Positions 7,251 through 8,939 of a stretch of DNA of 8,939 nucleotides are shown here, one piece after another (positions within the stretch are counted from its first letter, which is position 1; every line of letters begins with the position of its first letter). The notes under the pieces were generated by a model. The model did no database searches. It was not told where the DNA came from and was given only the letters and a program-made list of their open reading frames with translations. The stretch covers positions 1-8,939 of the forward strand of contig WJJR01000303.1 in assembly GCA_014729565.1 (NCBI GenBank), in the 5' to 3' direction. The stretch is from Candidatus Zixiibacteriota bacterium (GTDB lineage: Bacteria > Zixibacteria > MSB-5A5 > WJJR01). A program made the position numbers and the translations under genes.

Positions 7251-8501
7251 ATGAATGTACTCGTATTGAATTGCGGATCGCAGTCGCTGCGGTTTCAGAT
7301 CATCGAAACCGATCTGGAACTGATCGATCAGGACGCTGATCGGCGGTTGGCCAAGGGCATGATCGAGCGCATCGGCGGGCAGGCGCTGGTCACGCTGCAG
7401 GCCGAGGGCCAGAAGAAGGTCCGTCACGATGAAGCGCTGCGCGATCACCGCGCGGCCATCGATCTGGTGTTGCGCTGGATCATTTCCCCCGACTCGGGCA
7501 TCGAGAGTGTCCACTCGATGAGCGACATCCATGGTGTCGGGCATCGGGTGGTGCACGGGGGAGAGCACTTTCGTAAGTCGGTGCGCATCGACTCCAATGT
7601 GATTGACGGTATTGAAGACTGCATGGAACTGGCGCCGTTGCACAATCCGGCGAACCTGCGAGGCATTCGCGCGGCATTGGAACTACTTGGAGGCGGGGTC
7701 CCGCAAGTGGCGGTGTTCGATACCGCGTTTCATTTGACCATGCCGGAGACGTCGTTTCTCTACGCCATCCCCTACCAACTCTACCGGCGGCATAAGATCC
7801 GTCGTTACGGTTTTCATGGCACATCACACCGTTATATCGCCTATCGCTATCGCCAGATGTGCCAGATCAATCGCGAAGAGGTGAACATTATTACGATTCA
7901 CCTCGGCAACGGCTGTTCGGCCTGCGCCATCCGTAATGGCGACAGTTACGACACCTCGATGGGCTTCACGCCGCTCGAGGGTTTGCTGATGGGTACACGT
8001 TCCGGTGACATCGACCCGTCGATCATCGAATTCCTGACCCACAAGGAAGGCATGACCCTGCGTGAGATCGATACGATCCTCAACAAGCAATCGGGCCTGC
8101 TCGGTATATCCGGTCTCACCGGGGATATGCGCGATCTTCTCGATGAGGAAGCCGAAAACCAGGATCGGCGGTCGCGTCTGGCGATCGAGATTTTCTGCCG
8201 GCGTGTCCGCAAATACATCGGCGCCTACTACGCTGATATGGGCAACACCCAGGCGATCGTTTTCACCGGCGGCATTGGCGAAAACTCCCCGGTCGTCCGC
8301 CAACGTATCTGCAACGGCCTCGACGCATCATTGGGCCTCACCATTGACCACGACCGTAACACCGACGCGGTCGACGGCCACACCGGCCTCATCAGCACCG
8401 ATGATTCCACCCTCGCCGCCTACGCCATCCCCACCAACGAGGAACTGCTCATCGCGCGAGACACGGTGCGGGTGATCAAGGATGTGCCGCGGCGGTGGTA
8501 G
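7251..8501 (+). CDS. ackA: Acetate kinase
   Basis: A 416-residue enzyme of the ASKHA fold, interconverting acetate plus ATP with acetyl phosphate plus ADP. Length is normal. Motifs in order, with Methanosarcina thermophila equivalents: N-terminal phosphate loop VLNCGSQSLRFQ with Asn7 and Ser10; Arg99 in HRVVHGG (Arg91); His131 in LAPLHNPANL (His123); Asp157 in VFDTAFH (Asp148); His189 in GFHGTSHRY (His180); Asn220 in HLGNG (Asn211); Arg250 in GTRSGDIDP (Arg241); the GGIGENS loop (340-346); and the terminal TNEELLIARDT with the conserved Glu. Position 14, usually Lys in SSSLK, is Arg. The ATG is preceded by GGATGGTGA, a modest Shine-Dalgarno match, and the protein aligns from its first residue. 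It is transcribed away from pilT. No phosphotransacetylase gene is next to it in the window, and no terminator is evident after it. Confidence 0.97.
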   Translation: MNVLVLNCGSQSLRFQIIETDLELIDQDADRRLAKGMIERIGGQALVTLQAEGQKKVRHDEALRDHRAAIDLVLRWIISPDSGIESVHSMSDIHGVGHRVVHGGEHFRKSVRIDSNVIDGIEDCMELAPLHNPANLRGIRAALELLGGGVPQVAVFDTAFHLTMPETSFLYAIPYQLYRRHKIRRYGFHGTSHRYIAYRYRQMCQINREEVNIITIHLGNGCSACAIRNGDSYDTSMGFTPLEGLLMGTRSGDIDPSIIEFLTHKEGMTLREIDTILNKQSGLLGISGLTGDMRDLLDEEAENQDRRSRLAIEIFCRRVRKYIGAYYADMGNTQAIVFTGGIGENSPVVRQRICNGLDASLGLTIDHDRNTDAVDGHTGLISTDDSTLAAYAIPTNEELLIARDTVRVIKDVPRRW

Positions 8502-8605
8502 GGGGGGCGCAGGGGCTGGCAGACGTCGAATATCATCAGGAATCCGTGGTACAGACATTCCGAGGGTGTCCCCACAAGTTGAAGAATCTTCTCAATCGAC
8601 CATCA

Positions 8606-8639
8606 ATCAGTGCAGGGACACGGCCTGCCGTGTCCGCAC
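8606..8639 (+). repeat. REP-like palindrome, copy 1
   Basis: GGACACGGCCTGCCGTGTCC (8616-8635) is a nearly perfect palindrome. Flanking GTGC (8610-8613) and GCAC (8636-8639) extend the stem to about 12 pairs with a two-base bulge. With the preceding ATCAGT it is homologous, in opposite orientation, to the element at 8667-8694. It resembles the small dispersed palindromes found between genes in many bacteria. A role as transcription terminator for ackA is possible, but there is no T-run after the stem. Confidence 0.6.
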
Positions 8640-8666
8640 GTTACTTCTAACATCTTCTCTCCCATT

Positions 8667-8694
8667 GGGCACAGCAGGCCGTGCCCCTACTGAT
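8667..8694 (-). repeat. REP-like palindrome, copy 2 (inverted relative to copy 1)
   Basis: Read on the minus strand this is ATCAGT, AGG, then GGCACGGCCTGCTGTGCCC. It matches copy 1 except for three substitutions in the palindromic core and a two-base indel. Arms GGGCAC/GTGCCC pair around a partly paired centre. Two related copies in opposite orientation 31 bases apart suggest a REP/BIME-type doublet. Confidence 0.55.
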
Positions 8695-8709
8695 CGCAGG
8701 GGCGCATAC

Positions 8710-8728
8710 TTCGACTCCGCTCAGTGCA
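8710..8728 (+). repeat. 19-base inverted repeat, left copy
   Basis: TTCGACTCCGCTCAGTGCA matches the reverse complement of 8881-8899 at 18 of 19 positions. The core TTCGACTCCGCTCA resembles a motif seen repeatedly between genes in unrelated bacterial genomes (established as a recurring string, with no agreed function). Confidence 0.55.
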
Positions 8729-8844
8729 GGCGGCTGTGCGCCGATCCCGCGCCACTAATGGGACAACCTCTTCTTGTCTACACCACTGACCCATCATCTA
8801 GAGCGATTGTCAGAACTATCTTCCGATTGAACACGCGATGTAGT

Positions 8845-8861
8845 ACGGGCGCCTCGCCCGT
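8845..8861. repeat. ACGGGCG hairpin
   Basis: ACGGGCG (8845-8851) and CGCCCGT (8855-8861) form a perfect seven-pair GC-rich stem with a CCT loop. It is the third palindromic element in the tail and is unrelated in sequence to the GGCACGGCCTGC pair. Without a T-run it is not an obvious terminator. Confidence 0.5.
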
Positions 8862-8880
8862 GCCGCTTGGCCGAGACGCT

Positions 8881-8899
8881 TGCAGTGAGCGGAGTCGAA
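8881..8899 (-). repeat. 19-base inverted repeat, right copy
   Basis: Reverse-complement partner of 8710-8728, with one mismatch in 19. The two copies enclose about 150 bases that include the ACGGGCG hairpin. No coding sequence lies between them and no target-site duplication was seen, so a complete mobile element is not supported; a decayed non-autonomous element or dispersed repeat pair is possible. Confidence 0.5.
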
Positions 8900-8939
8900 C
8901 TGGCCATGCTACGTTTCCGAAAACCGGAACGGAATTCTA

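Larger units (their letters stand above)
8502..8939. other. Gene-free tail rich in short palindromes
   Basis: After the ackA stop there is no credible reading frame on either strand to the window end. The stretch contains a pair of homologous REP-like palindromes in opposite orientation, a separate ACGGGCG hairpin, and a 19-base inverted repeat. This looks like intergenic repeat-bearing DNA. No RNA gene or transposase is visible. Confidence 0.6.

Noticed and set aside
7824..8303. 159-codon minus-strand frame opposite ackA
   Set aside because: It is fully antisense to a conserved acetate kinase and has no independent support.
8502..8939. CRISPR array or insertion sequence in the tail
   Set aside because: Repeats are few, diverged, in opposite orientations and irregularly spaced. 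There are no spacers of even length, no cas gene and no transposase frame.

Overview
The window comes from a bacterium with moderately GC-rich DNA (judged by eye), type IV pilus motility and alpha-glucan (glycogen or maltodextrin) metabolism. No rRNA, tRNA, CRISPR, transposase or phage gene is visible. GTG starts, four-base gene overlaps, a large multidomain MshEN/DUF4388 regulator and REP-like palindromes between genes fit a deep-branching Gram-negative lineage, perhaps an FCB-group candidate phylum such as Zixibacteria. That placement is a low-confidence inference from style, not from a marker gene.

Layout. Three genes lie on the minus strand and are read from about 7000 towards 1. The first is a PilT-type pilus retraction ATPase (5918-6997). 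It overlaps by four bases (GTGA) a 698-residue multidomain protein (3825-5921) made of an MshEN domain, a degenerate HD-GYP-like domain, a degenerate receiver and a DUF4388/PATAN domain. A 150-base gap with a perfect 9-bp hairpin follows. Then comes one open frame from 3674 off the left edge of the window. It encodes a complete 4-alpha-glucanotransferase (MalQ, GH77) joined in frame, with no stop codon, to a glycogen branching enzyme (GlgB, GH13 with CBM48). GlgB lacks only its C-terminal part because the window ends. Acetate kinase (ackA, 7251-8501) is on the plus strand, divergent from pilT across about 250 bases that contain several short palindromes. The last 438 bases hold no gene but carry REP-like palindromes and a 19-base inverted repeat.

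How the parts fit. The MalQ-GlgB polypeptide would link two enzymes that remodel the same polymer: one lengthens or disproportionates linear alpha-1,4 chains and the other adds alpha-1,6 branches. A good ribosome-binding site and an ATG sit exactly at the domain junction, so free GlgB may be made as well as the fusion. The PilT pair looks like a translationally coupled motility module in which the partner, built from a PilB-like N-terminal domain plus signalling domains that have lost their catalytic residues, may regulate or localise the pilus motors. Acetate kinase is an ordinary central-metabolism gene with no pta beside it here.

Most noteworthy: the MalQ-GlgB fusion with its internal start site, and the PilT-coupled MshEN/pseudo-HD-GYP/pseudo-receiver/DUF4388 protein.
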